From NCBI GenBank assembly GCA_052390115.1, contig JBQTHE010000006.1, positions 1 through 64,000 on the forward strand: a stretch of 64,000 nucleotides of DNA, read 5' to 3'. Below, in pieces: positions 16,579 through 24,218 of the stretch (the first letter of the stretch is position 1; each line of letters starts with the position of its first letter). The notes beneath the pieces are model-generated. The model searched no databases and had not been told where the DNA came from. It saw nothing but the letters and a program-made list of their open reading frames with translations. Made by a program: the position numbers and the translations under genes. This DNA comes from GCA-003244245 sp052390115 (GTDB lineage Bacteria; Actinomycetota; Actinomycetes; Mycobacteriales; Pseudonocardiaceae).

Positions 16579-17503
16579 GTGGTCGCTGTTCTGCAGGAGC
16601 CGACCTGAAGTAAGCCGCCCCCCTGGTTCGAAACGCGTCATCGAGCCTCGCGAGCAGCGCACTTGGCTCGCGGAGATCCTCCGCGGTGGCGCGGATGGTG
16701 ATCCACCCGCGGCGCTGCAGGTCAAGATCGCGCCTGGCATCCCGGTCTTGCCGGTACTCGTGAGCCTCGAAGCCGTCGTACTCCAGGGCGATGCGCAATT
16801 CGGGCCAGCACAGGTCGAGGACGTACCGAACGCAGGCGAGCGCATCGATCACCTCGAACTGGTCCACCGGCTGCGGGAATCCCGCTTCCACCACCAGCAG
16901 CTTGAGCCAGCTCTCCGGCGGCGAGTCAGCCCTCCCTGTCGCCAAGGGGAGCAACCCCCCGGCGCGGGCAGTACCCCGGCGGTCGGGCCGGGTGGCGAGT
17001 CGATCGGCGACTCGCCCGCGGAAGGCCGACCGCTCCCGCTTGGGGAACAACGCGGCTGCTTGGTCGGCAACGGCGAGAGCGCGCTTGGTCACATCCGTGC
17101 AGAGCAACTCAGTGATCGCGACCTCGAGCAATACCGCTCGCAGGCCCCGCACCTCGATCACCTCCTCCAGCAGTCTGCGACCCTGATGGACAACCAGGCC
17201 CGGCTGGGTTCGCAAAGAGCGCGAGTACGGCACCGCCACATGAACATCCGGCGTTGCCGCGGCCAGGCAGCCCTGCAGCCAGGCTGCGGTCAGGCCGGTC
17301 AACGCCGCCGTAGGTCCGGCCACGAGCAAAGCCGCGGCCGCCCGGGTGTCGGGATCGAGGAAAAGCTCCCTCGGCACCAGCACACCCCAGATCTGGCGGA
17401 TCCGGCCGTCAGCGCGCATTCGGTCGAGGGTTCGGCGGCCTAGGTCAGCGCGGAGCTGAGCGTATGTCCGTGGACCGCGAAGGTGTTCCGGGAGGGTGAG
17501 CAC
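16562..17503 (-). CDS. AbiEi-like / DUF559 (Vsr-fold) domain protein
   Basis: A 313-residue protein from GTG 17503. The N-terminal part (TYAQLRADLGRRTLDRMRADGRI then GVLVPREL) looks like the winged-helix antitoxin domain of AbiEi proteins. The middle (ALLVAGPTAALTGLTAAWL, VHVAVPYSRSL) is conserved in that group. The C-terminus is a DUF559/endonuclease-like fold with LDLCWPELRIALEYDGFEAHE, DRDARRDLDLQRRGW and TAEDL, whose D/E pattern matches the Vsr-type active site. Such proteins are common orphans in actinomycetes, and a defence or toxin-antitoxin role is likely but unproven. It lies between oppositely oriented repeat arrays C and D. Confidence 0.82.
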   Translation of the reverse strand: MLTLPEHLRGPRTYAQLRADLGRRTLDRMRADGRIRQIWGVLVPRELFLDPDTRAAAALLVAGPTAALTGLTAAWLQGCLAAATPDVHVAVPYSRSLRTQPGLVVHQGRRLLEEVIEVRGLRAVLLEVAITELLCTDVTKRALAVADQAAALFPKRERSAFRGRVADRLATRPDRRGTARAGGLLPLATGRADSPPESWLKLLVVEAGFPQPVDQFEVIDALACVRYVLDLCWPELRIALEYDGFEAHEYRQDRDARRDLDLQRRGWITIRATAEDLREPSALLARLDDAFRTRGAAYFRSAPAEQRPRRRRA

Positions 17504-17580
17504 GGCGTGAGCCTCGCTCGACGGGATACCAGCCGCGAGCGTCGGAGCGTGCGCTTGTGGACAACCGCTCCGGTGTGGAC

Positions 17581-17651
17581 AGACAGCCGAGCACCTGAGC
17601 GCGACACACCGAGCGTATAGGCGCGACACACCGGGCACTAGGGCACGACAC
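17581..17651. repeat. 22-bp-period repeat array D (inverted relative to array C)
   Basis: GACAC occurs at 17603, 17625 and 17647 with 22-bp spacing, and a degenerate unit (GACAG) sits at 17582. The unit orientation is that of array B, opposite to arrays A and C. It fills the gap between the DUF559 gene and the amidohydrolase stop. Confidence 0.85.
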
Positions 17652-17663
17652 GCCGGGGCGGGG

Positions 17664-18902
17664 TTAGAACAAAGCGGCCAGTGCGGTGTGCACCATGACT
17701 CGCACGCCGAGCGGCAGCGCGCGCTCGTCCAGGTCGAAGGTGGCCTGATGCAGTTCCCGCTGCGGGCCCTCACCCGACCAGACGCCGAGGCGGCCCATTG
17801 ATCCGGGCACATGTTCGAGGTACCAGCCGAAATCCTCACCACCGGAAGACTGTTCGGTCCCGTTCGGGGCGCCCGCACCGAGTGCCGCGGCGACACCGTC
17901 GCGCAGGAACCTGGTACTGACCGGCTCGTTGACCACCGGCGGCACACCGCGGACGTGCCGCAGGTCGAACCCGACGCCGGTGGGCGCGAGAAGCGCGGTG
18001 ACAAGCTCGCCGACCAGCGGCTCCAGACCGGACCAGATCTCGGGGTCCGCGGTGCGCAGGGTGCCACGAAGCAGCCCCTGCTGCGGGACCGTGTTGGCGG
18101 CCTGGCCAGCCTGCACCGCACCCCAGACGAGCACCGTGCCCGAACGCGGGTCGACCCGGCGCGACAGCAGCGCGGGCAGCCCGGTGATCACGGTGCCGAG
18201 CGCGTTCACCAGATCAGCGGTGAGGTGCGGCCGCGACGTGTGACCCCCGGGCGAGGACAGCTGGAGCTCGAGCATGTCTGCTGCCGAGGTGATCGACCCG
18301 ACCCGGGTGCCGAGCCGGCCGACCGGCAACCGGGGGTCGCAGTGCAGCGCGAAGATCCGATCCACACCGGACAGACCGTCGGCGGCGACCACATCGAGTG
18401 CACCACCGGGCATCACCTCCTCGGCCGGCTGGAAGATCATCCGGATCCGGCCGGGCAACTCCGGTGCCGATGCCAGGGCGAGTGCCGCGCCGATCAGGAT
18501 CGCGGTGTGCGCATCGTGCCCGCAAGCGTGCATCACGCCGTCCACCGCGGACGCGAACGGCAGCCCGGTCGCCTCCTGCAGGGGCAGCGCGTCGATGTCT
18601 GCGCGCAGCGCCACGCACCGCGAGCCTGCGCCGATGTCACAAATCAGGCCAGTGCCCCCGGGAAGCAGCTTCGGCACCAGCCCGGCGGTCGCGAGCTGCT
18701 CGGCGATCAGGGCCGTGGTGCCCAGCTCGTGGTAGGCGAGTTCCGGATGGGCGTGGATATGCCTACGCCAGGCGACCAGTTCGGCACCGTGGCTCGACAA
18801 CCAGCCGTCCAACCAGGACGGACCGCGACCGGCCGCGACGTCCGGCGCGGCGAGCAACGGCAGGCCGGCCAGGCGGCGCAGTGGAGATTCCAGCGCGGTC
18901 AC
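17664..18902 (-). CDS. M20-family amidohydrolase
   Basis: A metal-dependent amidohydrolase or aminoacylase of 412 residues. The GTG at 18902 overlaps the stop of the upstream relic (GTGA) and gives the normal N-terminus. Metal-ligand motifs are in order: RRHIHAHPELAYHE, ADIDALPLQEATGLPFAS, MHACGHDAHTAILIGAA and FQPAEEVMPGGALDV, then the dimerisation domain (GGHTSRPHLTADLVNALG) and SSGGEDFGWYLEHVPG. It matches AmiA1 of mycobacteria in position, next to an AmiB-type gene and near a purine nucleoside phosphorylase. The substrate is unknown. Confidence 0.92.
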   Translation of the reverse strand: MTALESPLRRLAGLPLLAAPDVAAGRGPSWLDGWLSSHGAELVAWRRHIHAHPELAYHELGTTALIAEQLATAGLVPKLLPGGTGLICDIGAGSRCVALRADIDALPLQEATGLPFASAVDGVMHACGHDAHTAILIGAALALASAPELPGRIRMIFQPAEEVMPGGALDVVAADGLSGVDRIFALHCDPRLPVGRLGTRVGSITSAADMLELQLSSPGGHTSRPHLTADLVNALGTVITGLPALLSRRVDPRSGTVLVWGAVQAGQAANTVPQQGLLRGTLRTADPEIWSGLEPLVGELVTALLAPTGVGFDLRHVRGVPPVVNEPVSTRFLRDGVAAALGAGAPNGTEQSSGGEDFGWYLEHVPGSMGRLGVWSGEGPQRELHQATFDLDERALPLGVRVMVHTALAALF

Positions 18903-19180
18903 ACAGCACCTCCGGCGGCGGCCACCCGGGCAAGCATCCCGTCGCACACCGCGCGGTCCGCCGACGGTGTGGCACCCGCCGTAGCGAACCCAGGCTGATG
19001 GGTCATCGCGTCTCCCCAGTCGATCGCGATGGTCGGATTGATCGCCGGCAGGGCCTGGGTCACCTCGTGGGCGCACCCGGTGGCCAATGCCCCCGCCTCG
19101 AAGCCGGCCCGTACCCGCATCTCCCGCTGTTGCAGGGACTCGACGCAGGGCGCCCACAGATGGTACAGCGCCAACGCGGG
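18899..19180 (-). pseudogene. AmiB-type M20 amidohydrolase relic
   Basis: The frame ending at 18899 keeps the family end TQALPAINPTIAIDWGDAMTHQPGF and TPSADRAVCDGMLAR. Upstream it jumps straight to VRAGFEAGALATGCAHEV, a segment that in intact AmiB-type proteins lies well over 100 residues earlier. The catalytic N-terminus is also missing. An internal deletion plus N-terminal loss is the simplest reading. The stop still overlaps the start of the intact amidohydrolase, as expected for the original amiB-amiA pair. Confidence 0.65.
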
Positions 19181-19311
19181 ACCGATGTCGGGCGTGGATG
19201 CACAGGTCTCCGCTGAGCGGGACCGCGCCCGCCAGCGGTCCGCATGCCGCCCGACGGCGGCGGCGAGGGTAAGTGCCGCTGTGCTCACCCAATGATTCTG
19301 TCCGACGGTGA

Positions 19312-20895
19312 TCAGAACCCTTCTGGCGGTACGTAGGTACCCCATACGTCACGCAGCGCGTGGCACACCTCACCCACAGTAGCGCGGGCGGCCAGCGCCC
19401 TTTTCATCGGGTACAGCACGTTGCTACGCCGGTCCTTGGCGGCCTTGCGCAGCTCGTCCAAGGCGCGGTCGACCTCGGCTGATGATCGCGATGAGCGCAG
19501 CGCGGCGAGCCGTGCCCGGGCGCTGTCCTCAAGCGTCGGGTCCACCCGCAGCGGCTGGTAGAGGTCCTCGACCTGCTGCCGGTAGCGGTTGAGCCCGACC
19601 ACCACCCGATCGCCGGAGTCGATCTCCTGGGCGGTGCGGTACGCGGTCTGCTCGATCTCCGACTTCTGGAAGCCCACCTCGATGGCGTGCACCGCACCAC
19701 CCAGCGAGTCCACCTGCTCGATCAAGGCCACGGCGGCGGCCTCGACCTCGTCGGTCATCGCCTCGACCGCGTAGGAGCCGGCAAAGGGATCCACCGTGGA
19801 CGTCAGGTCGGTCTCGTAGGCCAGCACCTGCTGGGTCCGCAGGGCCAGCCGGGCGGCCTTCTCGGTGGGCAGCGCGATCGCCTCGTCGTAGGCGTTGGTG
19901 TGCAGCGACTGGGTACCGCCGAAAATCGCGGCGATGGCCTGCGCAGTGACCCTGATCAGGTTGACCTCGGGCTGCTGGGCGGTGAGCTGCACCCCGGCGG
20001 TCTGGGTGTGGAATCGCAGCATCAGCGACTTGGGGTTGTGCGCGCCGAAGCGCTCCGTCATCAGCCGGGCCCAGATCCGCCGGGCGGCGCGAAACTTCGC
20101 GACCTCCTCCAGCAGCGTGATGCGGGAGACGAAGAAAAATGACAACCGCGGCGCGAACTCGTCGACGGTCATCCCGGCATCCAGCGCGGCCTGCACGTAC
20201 TGCACCCCATTGGCGAGGGTGAAACCGATCTCCTGCGCGGGGTTCGCGCCCGCCTCAGCCATGTGGTAACCGGAGATCGAGATGGTGTTCCAGCGCGGGA
20301 TCTCGGCCTGGCAGTAAGCGAAGATGTCCGAGGTGAGGCGCAGCGAATGGGCCGGCGGGTAGATATAGGTTCCCCGGGCGATGTACTCCTTGAGGACGTC
20401 GTTCTGGACCGTCCCGGTCAGCTTCGAACCCGCAACGCCGTTCTCTTCGCCCACCAGCTGGTACAGCAGCAGCAGCAGGCTCGCGGGGGCGTTAATGGTC
20501 ATTGACGTGGACACCTCGTCCAGCGGGATACCGTCCAACAGCGTCCGCATGTCCTCTATCGAGTCGATGGCCACGCCGACCTTGCCGACCTCGCCGTGCG
20601 CGATGGCCTCGTCGGAGTCGTAACCCATCTGGGTGGGCAAGTCGAAGGCCACGGACAGGCCGGCCTGCCCGGCCCGCAGGAGCTGGTGATAGCGGGCGTT
20701 TGACTCAGCGGCAGTGCCGAATCCGGCGTACTGGCGCATTGTCCAGGGACGCTGGGTGTACATCGTGGGGTACACCCCGCGGGTGAACGGAAACTCCCCG
20801 GGCTCGCCGAGCCGGTCGGCCAGACCGCCCGCAACGTCGTCCGCGCGGTACACCGGCTTGATCCCGAAGCCCGACTCTGAGGTCTTGTCCACCAT
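19312..20895 (-). CDS. Acyl-CoA mutase large subunit (methylmalonyl-CoA mutase family), no B12 domain
   Basis: A 527-residue catalytic barrel of the coenzyme-B12-dependent mutases. It has RGVYPTMYTQRPWTMRQYAGF near residue 40, GLSVAFDLPTQMGYDSD, STSMTINAPA, the CoA and substrate segment NTISISGYHMAEAGA, and GGTQSLHTNAYDEA. The cobalamin-binding DxHxxG domain is absent, so a separate small subunit is required, as for isobutyryl-CoA mutase-like enzymes. None lies in this window. I took the ATG at 20895 because it opens the conserved sequence. It is divergent from the kinase gene across about 60 bp. The exact substrate cannot be settled by eye. Confidence 0.9.
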   Translation of the reverse strand: MVDKTSESGFGIKPVYRADDVAGGLADRLGEPGEFPFTRGVYPTMYTQRPWTMRQYAGFGTAAESNARYHQLLRAGQAGLSVAFDLPTQMGYDSDEAIAHGEVGKVGVAIDSIEDMRTLLDGIPLDEVSTSMTINAPASLLLLLYQLVGEENGVAGSKLTGTVQNDVLKEYIARGTYIYPPAHSLRLTSDIFAYCQAEIPRWNTISISGYHMAEAGANPAQEIGFTLANGVQYVQAALDAGMTVDEFAPRLSFFFVSRITLLEEVAKFRAARRIWARLMTERFGAHNPKSLMLRFHTQTAGVQLTAQQPEVNLIRVTAQAIAAIFGGTQSLHTNAYDEAIALPTEKAARLALRTQQVLAYETDLTSTVDPFAGSYAVEAMTDEVEAAAVALIEQVDSLGGAVHAIEVGFQKSEIEQTAYRTAQEIDSGDRVVVGLNRYRQQVEDLYQPLRVDPTLEDSARARLAALRSSRSSAEVDRALDELRKAAKDRRSNVLYPMKRALAARATVGEVCHALRDVWGTYVPPEGF

Positions 20896-20956
20896 CACGT
20901 CTGTATGGCACACGCCGACGGTCACCACAACGCGGGAACCGCAACGCAGGCATCAT

Positions 20957-22660
20957 GTGGCGGTGACCAACCCGACACCCCGCCTGGTGGCGGGTCGCTA
21001 CCGGCTCGGCGCGGTGCTGGGCCGGGGCACGATGGGGACGGTGTGGTCGGCGCACGACGAGGTGCTCGGCCGGCCGGTCGCGGTCAAGGAGGTACTGCTG
21101 CCGCCGGGGATCCCGGACGCCGAAGCCGACGCGTTGCGGGAGCGGACGCTGCGGGAGGCCAGGACCATCGCCGCGCTCTCACACCCCAATGTGGTCACGC
21201 TCTACGACGTGGCCCAGGAGGATGCCGCACCGTTCGTGGTGATGGAGCTGGTGGCCTCCCGCAGCCTGGCCGAGCTGCTGCTGGCGGGTGCCCTACCGCC
21301 GCAGCAGGTGATGGCCGTGGGAGCCGCGGTCGCGGCAGCGCTGCAGGCCGCGCATGTGGCAGGCATCACCCACCGGGACGTCAAACCCGGCAACGTGTTG
21401 ATGGCGCACGACGGCCGGATCAAGCTCACCGACTTCGGGATCGCCCGCAACCCGGCCGATCAGACGTTGACCGCAACCGGTCTGATGCTGGGCTCCCCCG
21501 CCTACATCGCCCCCGAGATCGCTTCCGGCAGTCCGGTCAGCCCGGCGGCGGACCTGTGGGGACTCGGCGCCACGCTGTTCGCCGCAGTGGAGGGCAGGCC
21601 CCCATACGACGCGGGCACCGCGATGGCGACGGTCGCCTCGGTGGTGCAGGACGAGGTGCCCAAACCCTCGTGTTCCGGGCCGCTCGCTGAGGTGATCAGT
21701 GGGCTGATGATCAAGGATCCAGCGCGCCGGATGCCGCTGTGGAAGGTGCGTCAGATGCTGGGCGCGCCCCCCGAGCCCGCTGACCGCCAGGCAGCTGACC
21801 CCCGGCCAGCTGACCCCGAACTCGCGCCCCGCGCTGCCCACGCCCCGGCCAGCCGGCCGAACAGCACTCAGAAAAACGCCGCCGAAGCACCCGAAACGCC
21901 GCGCGCGCGGGCCGGGCGACTCGCTGCCGACCCGGGCCCGCTGCCCTTTGCCGTCGCGCCCGCCGCTGGTGCGGTCGACCCGCCGGTGGCGGCGCGACGA
22001 AGCCACCGCGCCAGCAGCGGACCCAGCGGCGGACGCAGGGTGATGCTGTGGATGCTGGCCGTGCTGCTGTTCCTCGGCGCCGCAACCGCCGGCTTCGGGG
22101 TCGTCCGGGTCGTCGCCGGCCGACCTGCCCTGCCCTACCTGGGTACCAGCGCCACGGTGGGGGCGGACACCAAGGACGTGGTGCTGACACCCCGCGTGCT
22201 CCAGGTCACCGAGCCGGACGGCACGCGGCCGGCTCGGTTCACCATCGGGGTGCCGCAGGGCTGGCTGGAATTCCGCGAGCAGCGGGTGCTCGAAAACAGC
22301 TCGGGCACCGTGATGCGCTTCGTCTCACCGGACGGCTCGGAGGTCATCGCCGTGGAGCGGATCACCGGCGTGGCGCCCAGCGGCGCCGGAGATCAATACC
22401 TGACCGCCTACCTCCGCAAGCTGGCACAGGGGGTGCCCGAACTGGTCGAGACCCAGCGGCAAGAACTGTCCGCCGGCGGGCTCGACGCCTCCTTCCGGAC
22501 CCAGGAGGGCGGCGAGCTGCGCCGCACCACCTACCTTCGGCTGGTGCCTGCCAGGTCGGATCTGTGGGTGGTATCCGTCACCGTCCCGACCGAGCGAGAG
22601 GGTGCCGGGCGCACGAAGCTGTTCGAGCCGGTGGTGGCGGGTTTCACCACCGGAATCTGA
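20957..22660 (+). CDS. Membrane-anchored serine/threonine protein kinase (PknB-like)
   Basis: A 567-residue protein. The kinase domain (about 14-270) has the glycine loop LGRGTMGTVW, VAVKEV with ATP-binding Lys44, the catalytic loop HRDVKPGNVL (Asp141), DFG at 159-161 and SPAYIAPE. A proline- and alanine-rich linker leads to one membrane helix at about 362-386 (VMLWMLAVLLFLGAATAGF). A roughly 180-residue external domain follows without PASTA repeats (PARFTIGVPQGWLEF...). The GTG at 20957 has GCAGG upstream; a GTG two codons on is possible. The target is unknown. The purine nucleoside phosphorylase gene follows on the same strand after about 20 bp. Confidence 0.93.
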   Translation: MAVTNPTPRLVAGRYRLGAVLGRGTMGTVWSAHDEVLGRPVAVKEVLLPPGIPDAEADALRERTLREARTIAALSHPNVVTLYDVAQEDAAPFVVMELVASRSLAELLLAGALPPQQVMAVGAAVAAALQAAHVAGITHRDVKPGNVLMAHDGRIKLTDFGIARNPADQTLTATGLMLGSPAYIAPEIASGSPVSPAADLWGLGATLFAAVEGRPPYDAGTAMATVASVVQDEVPKPSCSGPLAEVISGLMIKDPARRMPLWKVRQMLGAPPEPADRQAADPRPADPELAPRAAHAPASRPNSTQKNAAEAPETPRARAGRLAADPGPLPFAVAPAAGAVDPPVAARRSHRASSGPSGGRRVMLWMLAVLLFLGAATAGFGVVRVVAGRPALPYLGTSATVGADTKDVVLTPRVLQVTEPDGTRPARFTIGVPQGWLEFREQRVLENSSGTVMRFVSPDGSEVIAVERITGVAPSGAGDQYLTAYLRKLAQGVPELVETQRQELSAGGLDASFRTQEGGELRRTTYLRLVPARSDLWVVSVTVPTEREGAGRTKLFEPVVAGFTTGI

Positions 22661-22679
22661 TCACCATAGGCTGCCGGCC

Positions 22680-23474
22680 GTGACTGACCCGACGCAAGCC
22701 GCCCAGGCCGCCGCAGCCGTGCTCGCCCGGCGCAGCGGGGTACCCGCGCACGATGTCGCCGTGGTGCTGGGCAGCGGCTGGCGTCCCGCGGCCGACGTGC
22801 TGGGCGCTCCCGCTGTCGAGCTCCCGTTCACCGAGCTGCCCGGGTTCGCTGCCCCGCAGGTCGCCGACCACGCCGGGACAGTCCGGTCGGTGCCGCTGGA
22901 TGGGCGACACCTCCTGGTGTTGCTCGGTCGCGTCCATGGCTACGAGGGTCATGGCGTGGCCCAGGTTGTGCACGGGGTGCGCACCGCATGCGCGGCGGGC
23001 GTCCGGGTGGTGGTGCTCACCAGCGCTGCCGGCGGTATCGCCGACGGGCTCGAGGTCGGCCAGCCGGTGCTGATCTCTGACCACCTCAACCTCACCGCGA
23101 CCTCCCCGCTGGTCGGGCCGCGGTTCGTCGATCTCACCGACACGTACTCGCCCCGGTTGCGCTCGCTGGCCCGGAGTATTGACCCGAACCTGCGCGAGGG
23201 CGTTTACGCCGGGGTGCCCGGTCCACACTTCGAGACCCCGGCGGAGATTCGCATGTTGCGCGTCCTGGGAGCCGACCTGGTCGGGATGTCCACCGTGCTG
23301 GAAGCCGTCGCCGCCCGCGCCGAAGGCGTCGAGGTGCTCGGGCTGTCACTGGTCACCAACCTGGCCGCCGGCCTCACCACCGCCCCCCTAGACCACCACG
23401 CCATGCTCACCATCGCCACCCACACCGCAACCCGCATGGCCACCCTGCTGCGCGAACTACTAACCCGAGCCTAA
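22680..23474 (+). CDS. Purine nucleoside phosphorylase (trimeric type)
   Basis: Splits purine nucleosides with phosphate for base salvage. It has 264 residues from GTG 22680. Family motifs are VVLGSGW, the phosphate site GRVHGYEGHGV, VVLTSAAGGI, SDHLNLTATSPLVGP, GVYAGVPGPHFETPAEIRML, DLVGMSTVLEAVAAR and the NLAAG loop. The NLAAG asparagine is at the base-recognition site. It corresponds to deoD (Rv3307) beside amiA1/amiB1 in M. tuberculosis as I recall. It is followed by a strong hairpin, so its transcript probably ends there. Confidence 0.95.
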   Translation: MTDPTQAAQAAAAVLARRSGVPAHDVAVVLGSGWRPAADVLGAPAVELPFTELPGFAAPQVADHAGTVRSVPLDGRHLLVLLGRVHGYEGHGVAQVVHGVRTACAAGVRVVVLTSAAGGIADGLEVGQPVLISDHLNLTATSPLVGPRFVDLTDTYSPRLRSLARSIDPNLREGVYAGVPGPHFETPAEIRMLRVLGADLVGMSTVLEAVAARAEGVEVLGLSLVTNLAAGLTTAPLDHHAMLTIATHTATRMATLLRELLTRA

Positions 23475-23476
23475 AC

Positions 23477-23538
23477 GCATTCAGCGGGCTCAGCGGGGTT
23501 ATCGACACCCCGATAGCCCCGCTGAGCCCGCTGAATGC
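23477..23538. terminator. 28-bp-arm hairpin between PNP and TetR genes
   Basis: Arms at 23477-23504 and 23511-23538 pair over 28 bp with a single mismatch, around the 6-nt loop ACACCC. The arm begins GCATTCAGCGGGCTCAGCGG. There is no U-run, as usual for actinobacterial terminators. The stem is much longer than a typical terminator, so it may be a dispersed palindromic element used as one. Confidence 0.75.
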
Positions 23539-23554
23539 GGAAACCTTGATGTTG

Positions 23555-23580
23555 CGAACACTGTTGTAAAACGGTGTTCG
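23555..23580. promoter_or_regulatory. TetR-type operator before the TetR gene
   Basis: A 26-bp palindrome CGAACAC-N12-GTGTTCG is centred 27 bp upstream of the TetR start. The half-sites are perfect over 7 bp and partly symmetric inside. Autorepression by the adjacent regulator is the natural reading. The N12 spacing excludes an SOS box. Confidence 0.7.
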
Positions 23581-23593
23581 ATATGGTGGTCAC

Positions 23594-24196
23594 GTGCCAC
23601 GACCGAAACTGCACGACGATGCGCTGCGGATCCGCCTGCTCGAGACCGCGGGAGGGCTACTCACCTCGGCGGGCCCGGGAGCGCTGAGCCTGCGCCGGCT
23701 CGCTACCGCGGCGGGCACCTCGACCAGCGCGGTGTACGCGCTGTTCGGCGGCAAACCGGGGCTGATGCGGGCGTTGTTCCTCGAGGCCTTCAGCAGGTTC
23801 GGGGAGTATCAGGACACGGTGGAGCCCTCGGACGATCCGTTGGCCGATATCTTGGCGCTGGGCCGCGCCTACCGAGCCAGCGCCAGGGCCGACCCGCACT
23901 TCTACGCGGTGATGTTCGGCTCGCTGATGCCCGGCTTCGAGCCCACGCCGCAGGACATGGCGCACGCCGAGGCCACCTTCGCTCCGGTGCTCGGCGCGGT
24001 CCGCCGGGCGATCGCAGCCGGGCTGCTGCGTGACGAAGACCCCGTCCTCATCGCTACCGCGCTATGGGCAAACGTGCACGGACTGGTGTCTCTGGAACTC
24101 CGTGGTGCGATCCAGAAGCATGCCGTGTCACCCGCCGAGGTGTTCGAGGCCGCGATCCGCGCCAACCTTGATGGTTGGCGGCTGATCCGGTCCTGA
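23594..24196 (+). CDS. TetR/AcrR-family transcriptional regulator
   Basis: A 200-residue regulator from GTG 23594. The N-terminal helix-turn-helix (about 8-57) reads RIRLLETAGGLLTSAGPGALSLRRLATAAGTSTSAVYALFGGK, here cut into the usual three helices. The C-terminal ligand-binding domain carries the TetR_C_33-like segments FYAVMFG and ATALWANVHGLVSLEL. A strong palindromic operator sits 13 bp upstream, so it likely represses itself. No obvious target lies next to it. The following gene starts only 22 bp away on the same strand and could be co-transcribed. Confidence 0.92.
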   Translation: MPRPKLHDDALRIRLLETAGGLLTSAGPGALSLRRLATAAGTSTSAVYALFGGKPGLMRALFLEAFSRFGEYQDTVEPSDDPLADILALGRAYRASARADPHFYAVMFGSLMPGFEPTPQDMAHAEATFAPVLGAVRRAIAAGLLRDEDPVLIATALWANVHGLVSLELRGAIQKHAVSPAEVFEAAIRANLDGWRLIRS

Positions 24197-24218
24197 CACG
24201 TGGATTACGCTGCCGCGC

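Noticed and set aside
23555..23580. SOS box before the TetR gene
   Set aside because: The half-sites resemble CGAAC/GTTCG, but the spacing is N12 between CGAACAC and GTGTTCG, not TCGAAC-N4-GTTCGA.
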